64,000 bases of DNA from Steinernema hermaphroditum. Its lineage: Eukaryota; Nematoda; Chromadorea; Rhabditida; Steinernematidae. The notes below the pieces were generated by a model, which was given only the letters and a program-made list of their open reading frames with translations, did not search any database and had not been told where the DNA came from. The position numbers were made by a program, and so were the translations under genes. Position 1 is the stretch's first letter. Every line of letters starts with the position of its first letter. The stretch spans positions 3,744,769 through 3,808,768 of the forward strand of contig CM059624.1 in the NCBI GenBank assembly GCA_030435675.1. Direction: 5' to 3'. Positions 43,696 to 54,834 of the stretch are shown here, one piece after another.

Positions 43696-44967
43696 CGCTC
43701 TGTGCAGTACGTTTTGAGCTTTCCGATCACTGAAACTGAAACCTAGACGAATAGATGATATCATATATTCAAGCATCATAAGATCAAACACAAACCCGAC
43801 TCAAGAAAATATTGTATATATTGGTTACTCGTACACGGGAAAGAAAATAACTATCTTTGCAAGTCTAAAAAGAAACTGTTAGAGGTATGACGAATTGCGC
43901 ACGCATTTTCTTGATGTCACAATTCTGCTTTTCTGCACCGAGCGCATGGATTAATGCGCGTCCACAGTTCTGTTAAAAGAATGTTGAAGATTAGCTCGCA
44001 GAAAATGATGGACCACTCAACAACAGCGAACGTATGTATATTGAACGTTTAGCAAACGCCACAATGGGCGAAATCACAATTTCCAGTGGGAAACTTTAAG
44101 AAACACAGCACCGTATACAGGGTTGATGGAGAGGCCATGATAATGACCGAGCCAACTAGGATTTGGAAGCAGTGCTGGCTGATCGGATTGGAACTCGGAA
44201 ATCCGAATCAGTCACTTCGGCTTATCGGAATCCGAAGTCCGAATCCAACTTTTCCAATCCGAAATCCGAAAAATCTGATCCGAAATCCGCCAGCACTGTT
44301 TAGGAGGGAACGATAAAAAGAACTCCTAGTACAGCATACAAGGTATGTGACTGTGGTGAGCCTATCACGCTTTTAAGAAGCAGCATCGCCTACTGCACAA
44401 TTAACATAAAATCGTTTGTCGGAAGCGAACACAATCGACATAATGTGTTTTGAATTTGGAATTAGTCCATCGTTCGTATTCGAGCAGAGTGTTTTATGAG
44501 ATTTCCCCGTATAGAATGCTGTAACCAATATTATCTTCGGTGAGGAATGGTTAAAGAGAAATGCCACTGAGATTTGCATACGCTGCTGTTCGAGTTCATA
44601 ACCTTTTGTGCATAGCTAACGCCTTAAAACTTTTAAATCACATAACCGCTAATACCGATAACAATTTGGTTCCTATGCAAGCCATTTTCCAGCCATAGAA
44701 TTTCGATGGTCCTGTCGAACACCTGTATGATTGTTAATCATAGCTCTCCCAGAAACGGCGTATATTGAATCCAAGCCATTTGATGCAATTCGATTGCATG
44801 CGTTTTGTCTAGCCGACCAGTTGGAACTTATGACCATAATTGAGTGTACAGCGGCGCTCACCAATGTTTGGAAAGTGATCAACACGGTGTTGAAAGTAAA
44901 GAGACATTTTTATCGTTATTCGAAGTTTTTCGATTAAGATTCATTTTATCTCACAACAATGACATGT
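43696..44967. other. Intergenic with a TCCGAA-rich tract
   Basis: At 44180-44295 the words ATCCGAA, TCCGAAT and GAAATCCGA recur many times, forming a degenerate short tandem repeat. Otherwise no gene or RNA recognised. Confidence 0.45.
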
Positions 44968-46660
44968 TTAGAATCCAACCACGATGGGAAGTGGAAAGAC
45001 TCCTTTCTCCATCAAAAAGCAGGTTATACCGGGTATTACGGTTTTAATCACAGCTGCAGCGCGCGATTCTTCTGAAGTGCCAACGGCCCATCCGATGTCA
45101 GCTTCGGACCACTTACGATCCAGCTGTTTCGTCTTGAAAAGAAATTTCAACCACGAGTCCCTCGGCACGGTAACCTTTTCGTCGGTTGTCAGCCAGAAGT
45201 AGAAGAGCTCCTCGTGGGTTTCCCTCAGGCCCTTTGTGACCCATTTCAGATTATAGGGCACGATGGCAAAGAAGTGGGGGCCGAAATAGCATCCACCGCT
45301 GGAAAGCAAGGGATCAGAAGTGGTGTGGTCTCAGAATGGTCTCAATAGATGCAAGTCAGCTAAAAGGCGGCTATGTGGACTCAAAAACAAGAATGTAGGA
45401 AGGGGAAGGGCGTTCAAAACCACTCACCGGAGCACGCTCCCCAATGTGTTATTTATTGTTGCAATGCTCTCTTCAAAGAACTTCTGATTATTGAGATAAG
45501 TTCCGTTTCCGTCACTTCCAAACGTTGACTTGTAAACGAGAACGATGGATTTCTCCTTTTTCCACGGCAAGAGGACGGCGTTTGGATCATCGCTGTTCAC
45601 TGTGGGATAGAAAAAGGTGTCGTTAAAGATGAGAACTCCAAATCGGTGAACGTCTTCTTCCGGCCAATACGAGCGTCCAAACGTTTCGTCCAAGAGGCTC
45701 TTCAGTTTCTGGGCAGCTGACATCTTGGAGACATCTTGCCCACCAATACTCCTGGAAAAGAGCGTTGTGGCACACTCTTTCCACTCATCTTGCCTTCCAG
45801 GAACTGATCGCTTTCTATCATCTGTTTTTCAACTTCGTCATGATCGCCTATCGCAGGTCGCCTGCCGATGAATTCGATACAACGACCCTCGTGTAGCATC
45901 TGAAACAGATTTCAAAGAACATAGAAAATCAAATTCTTCCTACCAATTTGAAGCCTATGTGGTGCACAAACACTTTTACTTATATTCTGCAATGTAAGTG
46001 AACATGAAAGTGACATGTATTCATGTATATCTCCAATTCATAACACATAAATAAAGTATATAGGCTCGGAATGGTTTGAGAACACGGCTCAGAGAAGGAC
46101 ATCTAGCTGTGTGCAGTAGCTGGCTAACAGTATTTTGATTACCGATTCGGATCACCCGGAAAAATCGCAGTAATAGGTGACATTAACGACCATGTAACTT
46201 GTATCTTTACCAGAAGGATGTGTGGGCACTATTGGGGGTCTTAAGTCTAAGACATTTTTTTCGATCTGCAGCTGTCAGCTTACGGACTTTTCTAATGGTC
46301 TAACCGTTGTACAGTTAAATATTGGGAACCACTTACCCCATGATCATATCTATCATTATCGAAATCGGGCAACTGTATGTTCGAATTTACAAGCTCGTCC
46401 AGTTTCTCCTTGTATACTCTTAGCTTCGGGATCAATCGGTTAATTTCGGAAGTCTAGATGATGCTAGGTAGAAGTAACTTCCTTGGCCAAAACCAACATA
46501 CGTTTTCAAAAGTATGAATGGCTTTCACCGTTGCCGCGAAGTTCAGGAACCTTTGCCCAGATAGGTATTTGGTCTGTGAATTGCACTTCAGTATCTGCCG
46601 TCAAGTAGAATATATGATATCTGGAAGAGTCTCTGAAAGTGACAAATACTCTAAAATGGT
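44968..46660 (-). pseudogene. Family X locus C, start codon and signal peptide deleted
   Basis: Upstream block of the family at about 46580-46650, then directly ACCAAATACCTATCTGGGCAAAGG, which corresponds to the KYPSGQRFL region of locus A. Everything from the ATG through the signal peptide is missing. Exon 2 (about 46335-46460, INRLIPKLRVYKEKLDELV) is present, exon 3 is not seen, and then comes exon 4 (HEGRCIEFIGRRPAIGDHDEVEKQMIES). Exon 5 lacks the VQKILSSYEFEN stretch, and the last exon (44968-45300, GPHFFAIVPYNLKWVTKGLR ... LPIVVGF) is intact. Clearly a pseudogene, though the 3' exons are open. Confidence 0.75.
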
Positions 46661-47047
46661 ATTTTCGAGAGGAGACGGAGAACGAGGAACTGGTGATTAG
46701 GGTTGAACATCTCTCATCAGTGTTTGGAAATTCGATCGTCTAAGTAGTGAAAAAAAACGATCGACTGAAACAGGTTTATCAAAAGCGCGCTGGTGGTTTT
46801 TATGGTAAACGTGAAATGCTAGCCGTCTGTCATTGGCTGCGCAAACTTCACTTCATGGGCTTTCGTTGATATTTGTTCCGATATTGCAGCCTCCGGAAGA
46901 CGTGCTCCATAGTCGCCGTAAAGAGTTTTGAGCTGCTGATATCGGATTTGGATCGGCATACGTTATAGCATTTGTCAATTTTAGGGACTCTTCCAGATAT
47001 CATATATTCCACTTGACAGCAAACAGTGAAGCCTAATTCACATATCA
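46661..47047. promoter_or_regulatory. Shared upstream region between loci C and A (divergent)
   Basis: Locus C (minus) and locus A (plus) face away from each other across this region. Both sides carry the family upstream words (GGGACTCTTCCAGATATCATATATTC, TTGACRGCA, CTAATTCACATATCA) directly before the start position. Likely promoter elements. Confidence 0.5.
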
Positions 47048-48997
47048 ATGAAAGTTCTCTTTATCTTCTGTATCTTCGCCTCCTTTATTTGTTCCATCTC
47101 CGCCAAGCACATCAAGAAGCCGGCTATCATTAGCTCAGAAACGACAAATCTCCATCGCCTTCAGGATGCTGTGGGCCTGCTGAACTCATCCATCTCTGGC
47201 TATTCGACCAAATACCCATCTGGCCAAAGGTTCTTGGACTTCGCGGCCACAGTGAACGCCATTGAAACTTTTGAAAATGTATGTTCTTGTCGGCCAAGAA
47301 CGTTTACCTACCATTATCTAGACTTCAGAAATTAACCGAGAGATCCCGAAACTAGGAATATACATGGAGAAACTGGACGCACTTATGAGAGCTAATATGC
47401 AGTTGCCCGCTTTAAGTGATGACAGATATGACTATGGAGTAAGTTATATTCGATATTTATCTGTGCAACAGTTAGACCATTTGCGAAATCCGTAAGGCAG
47501 CTGCAGTTTAAATCGCTGAGCCTGTGTCAATCTCACCCAATTTTTCGGATGATTCGAATCGGTAATCAAAATACTGCTAGCCACCTGAATATACAACTAG
47601 ATGTGCGTATATGAATTACAGTTATATGTACGTATCATTTTGATGTTCCCTTAAATTGCAGAGGATCACTGATGCCGATAGTGTTCTCACTTTAAACTTC
47701 CTGCAGTCCATGACGAATCCTCGCAAACTGGACAAACGTAGCATTGAAAGACTTTGCTTCCGCCACCCTCCTGTCGTAACAGCCTCGGTAACTGAACAGT
47801 TTGTAATGCTGATCACAGTAATTTTAAAGACATTGTGGAATTTTATCGTCGGCAGCAAATATGTCGATCGTGCACTGAATGCCTCGCACTACAGCCTCGC
47901 CCATTATACAAAACTAAAGGCGTTTGTGCACCTCATCGGCTTCAAGTTGGTAGAGACAGTTGAATTTTCCTGCTCTATAAAATACGTTTCAGATGCTACA
48001 CGAGGGTCTTTGTAACGAATTCATCGGCAGGCGACCTGCAATAGGCGATCATGACGAAATTGAAAAACAGATGATAGAAAGCGAGCAGTTCCTGGAAGGC
48101 AAAAGACGTGACCAGAAAGCAAGTAGTTGAGTGGAAAGTGTGTGCCACAACGTTTTTTTTGTAGCGGTATTGGTGGACAATGGGAATTCCCGCCGCAGTG
48201 CAGAAGATTTTGTCGTCCTACGAATTTGAAAACATCACCAAGACATCAGCCGCCCAGAAATTGAAGAACCACTTGGACGAAACGTTTGGACGCTCGCATT
48301 GGCCGGAAGAAGACGTTCACCGCTTTGGAGTTCTCATCTTTAACGACACCTTTTTCCATCCCACAGTGAACAGCGATGACCAAAACGCATTTCTATTGCC
48401 GTGGAAGAAGGAGAAATCCATCATTCTAGTTTACAAGTCAACGTTTGGAAGTGAACAAAACGGAACTTATCTCAGTAATCAGAAGTTCTTTGAAGAGAAC
48501 ATCGCAACAATAAATAACACATTGGGGAGTGTGCTTCGGTGAGTGATTTTAAACGTTTTTCACATTCCGCCTTTCTAGTCTTTGAATCTACATGGACTTT
48601 TATTTCTGAGGTGATTTGCCTTTTAAGACCATTCCACGCCTACATTATTCATCTTTTTCTTTTCAGTGGAGGATGCTATTTCGGCCCTCACTTCGATGCC
48701 ATTGTGCCCCGTGATCTGAAATGGGTCACGACGAACCTAAAGAAAAGCCACGACGGGCTCTTCTACTTCTGGCTGACAACCGACGAAAAGGTCACCGTGC
48801 CGAGGGACTCCTGGTTAAAATTTCTTTTCAAGACGATGGAAGTGGATCGTAAGTGGACCGAAGCTGACATCGGATGGGCCGTTGGCACTTCAGAAGAATC
48901 GCGCGCTGCAGCTGTGATTAAAACCGTAATACCCGGTATAACCTGTTTTTTGATGGAGAAGGGAGTGTTTCCACTTCTCATCATGGTTGGATTCTAA
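47048..48997 (+). CDS. Family X locus A, best-preserved member
   Basis: Exon 1 47048-47278 encodes a signal peptide (MKVLFIFCIFASFICSISA) and TTNLHRLQDAVGLLNSSISG ... KYPSGQRFLDFAATV. Exon 2 (about 47323-47438) gives TSEINREIPKLGIYMEKLDA. Exon 3 (about 47662-47949) gives RITDADSVLTLNFLQSM, YSLAHYTKLKAFVHLIGFKL. Exon 4 starts 47995 (LHEGLCNEFIGRRPAIGDHDE). Exon 5 (48165-48538) gives SSYEFENITKTSAAQKLKNHL, WPEEDVHRFGVLIFND, LLPWKKEKSIILVYKSTFGS. Exon 6 (48667-48997) gives GGCYFGPHFDAIVPRDLKWV ... and a hydrophobic tail (VIPGITCFLMEKGVFPLLIMVGF). The exon 4 to 5 join is unresolved: available donors are phase 1 but exon 5 reads as phase 0, so the gene may end early or use another donor. Family not recognised. 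Confidence 0.7.
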
Positions 48998-49730
48998 GCG
49001 TCGCAGGTCGTTGGTGTGAGATAAATTGCATTTTAAGGATAAACTTCGAATACCGATAAAAGTGTCTCTTTATTTACAACACCTTGTTGATCATTTACCA
49101 AACATTGTTCAGCGCTATTGTACACTCAATTATGGTCATAAGCCGAAATATAAGCCATCTGTCGCTGGCTTCGCAAAGTTCTCTTCATTCTGGACTCTGT
49201 CGGCTACGCTTATTCTTTGAATCACTAACCTTAACTTATTGTTCAAATTTTCACCATAGGCATCCGCATTATCTCACCCATTGTATACACTGCACATTTC
49301 TCTTTCCTAGAACTACCCACTATTCCAATAGCGACAATGTATGACAATGGAAGGAGCCAGGAATGACGCCGAAAATAGACAAACAGAGGATATCACTTGC
49401 AGTCGGCTTCATCCCCGGCGTGGACCGCCAGAAACGATGTTGGAACTTCCCCAATTTTCAGCCGAATCCGATGGTACAACATTTCTTTGCTTTCCTTCCC
49501 CATACTCCGCGAACAGAGTATCTTTGTAAAGTATTCTTCATTTGACGAAAGCCCAATATTATTATAAAGATAAGTATAAAAATAGTGTTGTAATATTGAC
49601 AATTTCGATACACTTTGAATGATTTTGAGAACGAGCTTCTATCATTGGTCACTTGGCAAGGGAAGCGGAGAAAACTCGTACCATCGGATTCCGCTGAAAG
49701 TTGAACAACCCTTTTTTCGCACTTTAAAAG
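48998..49730. other. Intergenic with an R1 fragment
   Basis: At about 49355-49430 the words CCGAAAATAGACAAACAGAGGAT and CGGCTTCATCCCCGGCGTGG mark a minus-oriented R1 3' fragment. The remainder is unassigned. Confidence 0.45.
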
Positions 49731-50125
49731 CAATAAACGCGGCTGCGCGCGAATTCGCACTCTTCAGGTACTAAAAGACCAGTAGCCCTGCGACGGCAAG
49801 ACACCAATAGCCTACCAGGTAAACATGGAGACACTGTAGTCCGGCGAGCAGCAAGAATGGTGCTCACAAAATAGGCTAAAATGACTCCAAAATGGAAGGT
49901 AAAGCAAGGCCTAGCATCCTCAGAGACATAGCGGTATTAGCGATACGATAACCACTGTCTGTGTAGCTCATTGCAAACGCGATGCGTTTGTAAGCGGGCG
50001 GTTTCGGGTTCGGTTCCCCTCGGGGTTGTTATTTTGTGTGGGTGTCTTCTCTGTGCGCACAGAAAAACACACAGTACAGACAGACAGGCCAACGTACCCG
50101 TCGGTTCTCCGTTAATATATAGAGG
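49731..50125 (+). repeat. tRNA-derived SINE-like element, copy 1
   Basis: Begins CAATAAACGCGGCTGCGCGCGAATTCGC and includes a tRNA-like segment at about 49961-50026. That segment has an A-box-like GTAGCTCATTG and a B-box-like GGTTCGGTTCCCC with a T-arm-like stem. A hairpin built from GTGTTTTTCTGTG and its complement and an ACACAC-rich tract follow, then ACCCGTCGGTTCTCC and a TATATA motif. Copy 2 at 57552-58085 shares these blocks in order. RNA polymerase III promoter boxes within a dispersed repeat are the mark of tRNA-derived SINEs. Confidence 0.7.
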
Positions 50126-50385
50126 ATATTACAACAGAATCAATGGTCACATTTTGAAAATAATCAGTTTTTCAGAACCGATTATAAACTGGATGTATCA
50201 CATTCTGAAGCAGTAGTGCCCAGTCTCCGCACTTGAAGTGTGCCAAATTTCGGGCGGATAACATGACACCAAATGGTGAAATCGCCGTGTTCTTTTTGTT
50301 TAACACCATTTGCCCACATGTCGGCGGACTTGTTTGCAGACAGTCGCAAATCTTGTTTGTGGACAGTCGTAAATCTCACTCCACC

Positions 50386-50520
50386 GTCTTCGGGCTTTGG
50401 CTTCTCGGAAGGGCGCGGGTGGAGTCGGGCGGTTCGCGAGACGTTGCGTCTTGCCAAATAACCGCCCGACTCCACCCGCGCTCTTCCGAGAAGCCCAAGC
50501 CCGAAGACGGTGGAGTGAGA
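50386..50520. repeat. GC-rich inverted repeat (hairpin)
   Basis: The left arm 50386-50442 (CCACCGTCTTCGGGCTT...GTGGAGTCGGGCGG) is complementary to the right arm 50461-50515 (CCGCCCGACTCCACCCGCG...AAGACGGTGG), with about 20 bp between. The words are those of the R4 repeat. Confidence 0.7.
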
Positions 50521-51130
50521 ATTGCGACACAATTGAAACTAACAAAGAATGCAATTGATATCGATGAGAATGCGTTTTTATTGGAAAGCCGACCCTGCAA
50601 CACTGCCCTGTGTATGCTATATGTTTTTTCTTTATATTAACTCTGATAATTTATAATGATAGTTAGTTAGTTAAATAGCGAATTTAAGGGAAACATGAGT
50701 GACTCAGGCCATCACGCGGAATAGGTAGAAGTCTGTTAAAATGCTTCTCACAACAAGTTTTGGAGGATTCGTGAAGTTTGGTCACCATTTGTGGCACCGC
50801 CCGACTCCACCCGCGCTCTTCCGAGAAGCCCAAGCCCGAAGACGGTGGAGTGAGAATTGCGACACAATTGAAACTAACAAAGAATGCAATTGATATCGAT
50901 GAGAATGCGTTTTTATTGGAAAGCCGACCCTGCAACACTGCCCTGTGTATGCTATATGTTTTTTCTTTATATTAACTCTGATAATTTATAATGATAGTTA
51001 GTTAGTTAAATAGCGAATTTAAGGGAAACATGAGTGACTCAGGCCATCACGCGGAATAGGTAGAAGTCTGTTAAAATGCTTCTCACAACAAGTTTTGGAG
51101 GATTCGTGAAGTTTGGTCACCATTTGTGGC
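50461..51130 (+). repeat. Perfect 335-bp tandem duplication
   Basis: Copy 1 is 50461-50795 and copy 2 is 50796-51130. I see no difference between them. The duplication takes in the right arm of the GC-rich hairpin and about 280 bp of AT-rich sequence. Complete identity means it is very recent, or that it is an assembly artefact. Confidence 0.85.
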
Positions 51131-52538
51131 AGTTCCAAAGAGAACGCACTGGTTTTCGTTTTCATCGCATCAGGACACTTCTGGGAGTTAGGAAGTCCTT
51201 GCGCAACCTAAAGATGTTTCACTATGTATTAGACCGTCCACACAAAGAGTTGTTTATTGCGCACACTATGCATATATCTTATACAAAACGTAGCCGACCA
51301 GTAGGAACTTACGACCATAATTGAGTGTACAATAGCGCTGACCAATGTTTGGTAAATGATCAACAAGGTGCTGAAAGTAAAGAGACACTTTTATCGGTAT
51401 TCGAAGTTTATCCTTAAAATGCAATTTATCTCACACCAATGACATGTTTAGAATCCAACCATAATGAAAAGTGGAAACACTCCTTTCTCCATCGAAACGC
51501 AGGTTATACCGGGTATTACGGTCTTAATCACAGCTGCAGCGCGCGATTCTTCTGAAGTGCCAACGGCCCATCCGATGTCAGCTGCGGTCCACTCACGATC
51601 CACCTCCTTCGTCTTGAACAGAAATTTCAACCACGAGTCCCTCGGCACGGTGACCTTTTCGTCGGTTGTCAGCCAGAAGTAGAAGAGCCCCTCGTGGCTT
51701 TTCTTTAGATTCGTCGTGACCCATTTCAGATTATAGGGCACGATGGCAAAGAAGTGAGGACCGAAATAGCATCCACCGCTGGAAAGCAAGGGATCAGAAG
51801 TGGTGTGGTCTCGGAATGGTCTCAATAGATGCAAGTCAGCTAAAAGACGGCTATGTGGACTCAAAAACGAGAATATAGGAAGGGGAAAGGGCGTTTAAAA
51901 CCACTCACCGGAGCACGCTCCCCAATGTGTTATTTATTGTGGCGATGTTCTCTTCAAAGAACTTCTGATTGCTAAGATAAGTTCCGTTTCCGTCACTTCC
52001 AAACGTTGACTTGTAAACTAGAATGATGGATTTCTGCTTCTTCCACGGCAATAGAAATGCGTTTTGGTCATCGCTGTTTACTGTGGGATGGAAAAAGCTG
52101 TCGTTAAAGATGAGAATTCCGAAGCGGTGAACGTCTTCTTCCGGCCAATGCGAGCGTCCAAACGTTTCGTCCAAGTGGTTCTTCAATTTCTGGGCGGCTG
52201 ATGTCTTGGAGATGTTTTTAAATTCGTAGGACGACAAAATCTTCTGCACTGTGGCAGGGATGCCCTTTTTCCACCAATGCTTCTGCAAAAAGCGTTGTGG
52301 CACACTCTTTCCACTCAACTACTTGCTTTCTGGTCACGTCTTTTGCCTTGCAGGAACTGCTCGCTTTCTATCATCTGTTTTTCAATTTCGTCGTGGTGGG
52401 CCATCGAAGGTTCACTGGTGAGGAATAGGTTACAAAGACCCTCATGTAGCATCTGAAACACATTTCATACAGCAGTAAAATTCAATTGTCCCTACCAACT
52501 TAAAGCCGATGAGGTGCACAAACGCTTTTAGTTTTGTA

Positions 52539-53839
52539 CAGGGTGTTCAGAAAGTTCTGTGAAATGAAAAGAACGATTTTTTCAATAGAAAACACAATAA
52601 TTTCGGAAAACAAACAAGACTACCTTATTCATCACGCAAAATTGAACATAATCAAAATGAGTATCACTCGAAATGGCCGCCTCCGGCGTTGATGCAGGCC
52701 TGAACACGCTTCTTGAAATTTCCCACGATGCACGCAAGGATTTCCACACTAATTTCTTCCCAGGCTTGCTTCAGCGCTCTCTTCAGGGAGTCTATGGTGG
52801 TGTGTCGTCTTCGGCAGGCCTTGTCCTCCAGAATGGACCAAATTGCGTAGTCCATCGGATTCAGATCCGGTGAGTTGGAGGGCCAAATATCTTTGCCCCA
52901 CATCTGCGGGATTTGGTCCTTGCAGAAGGCCAGTGTGGAATTCGATCCGTGGGCGGGCGCCCAGTCCTGCTGAAACACCCAATCATGGTTTGGAAAGTGT
53001 TTTTGGGCCCAGGGAATCAGATGCTTCGCCAGGATCTGTTCTTGATACACAGTAGAGTTAATTTTCACGCCTTTATCGACAAAAACCAGCGGAGTTTTGC
53101 CTTTTACGCAGATTCCGCCCCACACCATCACAGAATTGGGGAAATGACTTCTTTCGACGCGCTTCGTACGTGGAGAGCCCTTCGGCAGCAATTGGCGGTG
53201 ATTCTGGCTGTTGTGGATCGCTTCGATTGTAAAAATCTTTTCATCTGAAAAGATAACATTCGAAAATCCAGACCCCCGTGCCTCGGCCTTCAGCTTTTTG
53301 CATTTTTCCAGCCTTTCCTTCTTTTTATGGTCCGTCAGAAGCTGGCCACGTCTAATTTTGTAGCTCTTGAGCTGTAGATCATCTGTAATAAGCTTATACA
53401 TGGATCCAATGCTGATTCCATGGTCCCTCGCCAGCTTTCTGATCGAACGCTCAGGATTCCGCTTAATTTTTTGTCGGACCAGTTTTCGGACCTTTGAAGT
53501 TCTGGCGGTCTTCCGTCTTCCGCTTCGGGGACGGTCCTTGATCCCACCAGTGTCCTCAAATCGATCTAACACCCGCTTGACCATCATTGGGTGCAGTTTG
53601 AGGTCCTTGCAGATGTCAGGGTTTGACTTCCCAGCACAGTGGAGCTCGACGATGGTGGAACGCAATTTTTCCGAGACCATTTTGTTTCTGAATAACAGTG
53701 AATACCAGTATGAATAACAGTGAACATAGGGTAAATAGAGTTGATAAACGCGAATAAAACATTGAAAATTTGCGCGGACGCCAAAAAACTTGCGAAAATA
53801 GACCACTCAGAAATTTCACAGAACTTTCTGAACACCCTG
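52539..53839 (-). mobile_element. Structurally intact DD37D mariner (maT-like), 1301 bp
   Basis: 27-bp perfect terminal inverted repeats (52539-52565 and 53813-53839), beginning CAGGGTGTTCAGAAAGTTCT, flanked by TA (52537-52538 and 53840-53841). The equivalent uninterrupted site is visible in locus A at about 47902-47915 (CCCATTATACAAAACT), which gives the pre-insertion sequence with a single TA. Contains one uninterrupted transposase frame. Confidence 0.95.
52664..53680 (-). CDS. DD37D mariner transposase
   Basis: 338 codons from the ATG at 53680 (MVSEKLRSTIVELHCAGKSN); an upstream in-frame extension to 53806 lies in the element's leader and is less likely used. The N-terminal paired helix-turn-helix region includes ICKDLKLHPMMVKRVLDRF, then the GGIKDRPRSGRRKT linker, and a second HTH around RKLARDHGISIGSMYKLI. 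Catalytic residues lie in NVIFSDEKIF, FQQDWAPAHG and NSPDLNPMDYAIWS, with 37 residues between the last two acidic positions (DD37D). It cuts and pastes its own element at TA sites. No stops or frameshifts; length is typical for the superfamily. Confidence 0.95.
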   Translation of the reverse strand: MVSEKLRSTIVELHCAGKSNPDICKDLKLHPMMVKRVLDRFEDTGGIKDRPRSGRRKTARTSKVRKLVRQKIKRNPERSIRKLARDHGISIGSMYKLITDDLQLKSYKIRRGQLLTDHKKKERLEKCKKLKAEARGSGFSNVIFSDEKIFTIEAIHNSQNHRQLLPKGSPRTKRVERSHFPNSVMVWGGICVKGKTPLVFVDKGVKINSTVYQEQILAKHLIPWAQKHFPNHDWVFQQDWAPAHGSNSTLAFCKDQIPQMWGKDIWPSNSPDLNPMDYAIWSILEDKACRRRHTTIDSLKRALKQAWEEISVEILACIVGNFKKRVQACINAGGGHFE

Positions 53840-54834
53840 TATAATGGGCGAGGCTGTAGTAGGACGTATTCAGTGCTCGATCGATGTATTTCTTGGCGAC
53901 GATGAAACGCCACAATTTCTACAAAATTAATCAGATAAAGGTCACAAACTATTCAGTTACCCAGGCTGTTGTCATAGGAGGACGGGTAATACAAAGCTTT
54001 TCAATATTATTACTATGTTTATCCAGAAGATTACGTGGATTCTTCATGCACTGCAGGAAGATTGTAGTGAGAACACTATCGTCATCAGTGATGCTCTGCA
54101 ATTCAAGAAAACATCAAAGTGATACGTGCATATCTGTTATTCTCAACAGATTAATAATGTATGCTCGGAATTGTTTGAAGAGAAATCAGCTAAGCGAACT
54201 ATGCGCAAACTAAAAAAAGAGTTCACAACAGATAATTATTTACCGTCACCCAACCACTGAAAATCGCACATCTAGTTTTATATTAAGTTGACTAACAATA
54301 TTTTGATTAGTGATTCGGATAGCCCGTCAGTATCCGGTGAGAGTAACGCAGGCTCAGCGATTCAATCTGCAGCTACTTTGCAAATGGTTTAACCGTTGCA
54401 CAGATAAACATCGAAGATCACTTACCTCATAATTATATCTATCATATAAATCGGGCAGTATTAAATCGGGCAACTGTATGTTCGAATTCACAAGCTCGTC
54501 CAGTTTCTCCATGTATACTCTTAGTTTCGGGATCTCTCGGTTAATTTCGGAAGTCTAGACGATGCTAGGTAGAAGTAAACGTTCTTGGCCGACAAGAACA
54601 TACATTTTCAAAAGTTTGAATGGCATTCACTGTGGCCGCGAAGTCCAAGAACCTTTGTCCAGATGGGTATTTGGTCGAATAGCCAGAGATGGATGAGTTA
54701 AGCAGCGCCACAGCATCCTGAAGGCGATGGAGATTTGTCGTTTCTGATCTAGCGGTATCTGTCTTCTTGGTGTGCTTGGTGGAGACGACATAAATAAGCG
54801 AGGCGAAGCAAACGACGATTAAAATAAGTTGCAT

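Larger units (their letters stand above)
51448..54834 (-). pseudogene. Family X locus B, pseudogene carrying an intact mariner
   Basis: Exon 1 (about 54604-54834) has a signal peptide (MQLILIVVCFASLIYVVS) and TTNLHRLQDAVALLNSSISG. Exon 2 lies near 54440-54560. Exon 3 (54093 down to 53842 and 52536-52500) has three in-frame stops near 53925-53965, where locus A reads EQFVMLITVILKT, and is interrupted by the mariner at 52539-53839. Exon 4 follows near 52380-52455. Exon 5 (51905-52290) and exon 6 (51448-51780) remain open, with the same core and hydrophobic tail as locus A (VIPGITCVSMEKGVFPLFIMVGF). Pseudogene by stops and insertion. Confidence 0.82.

Noticed and set aside
50233..50640. Frames spanning the R4 hairpin and tandem duplication
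   Set aside because: The same peptide end appears twice only because the DNA is duplicated; no evidence of coding.
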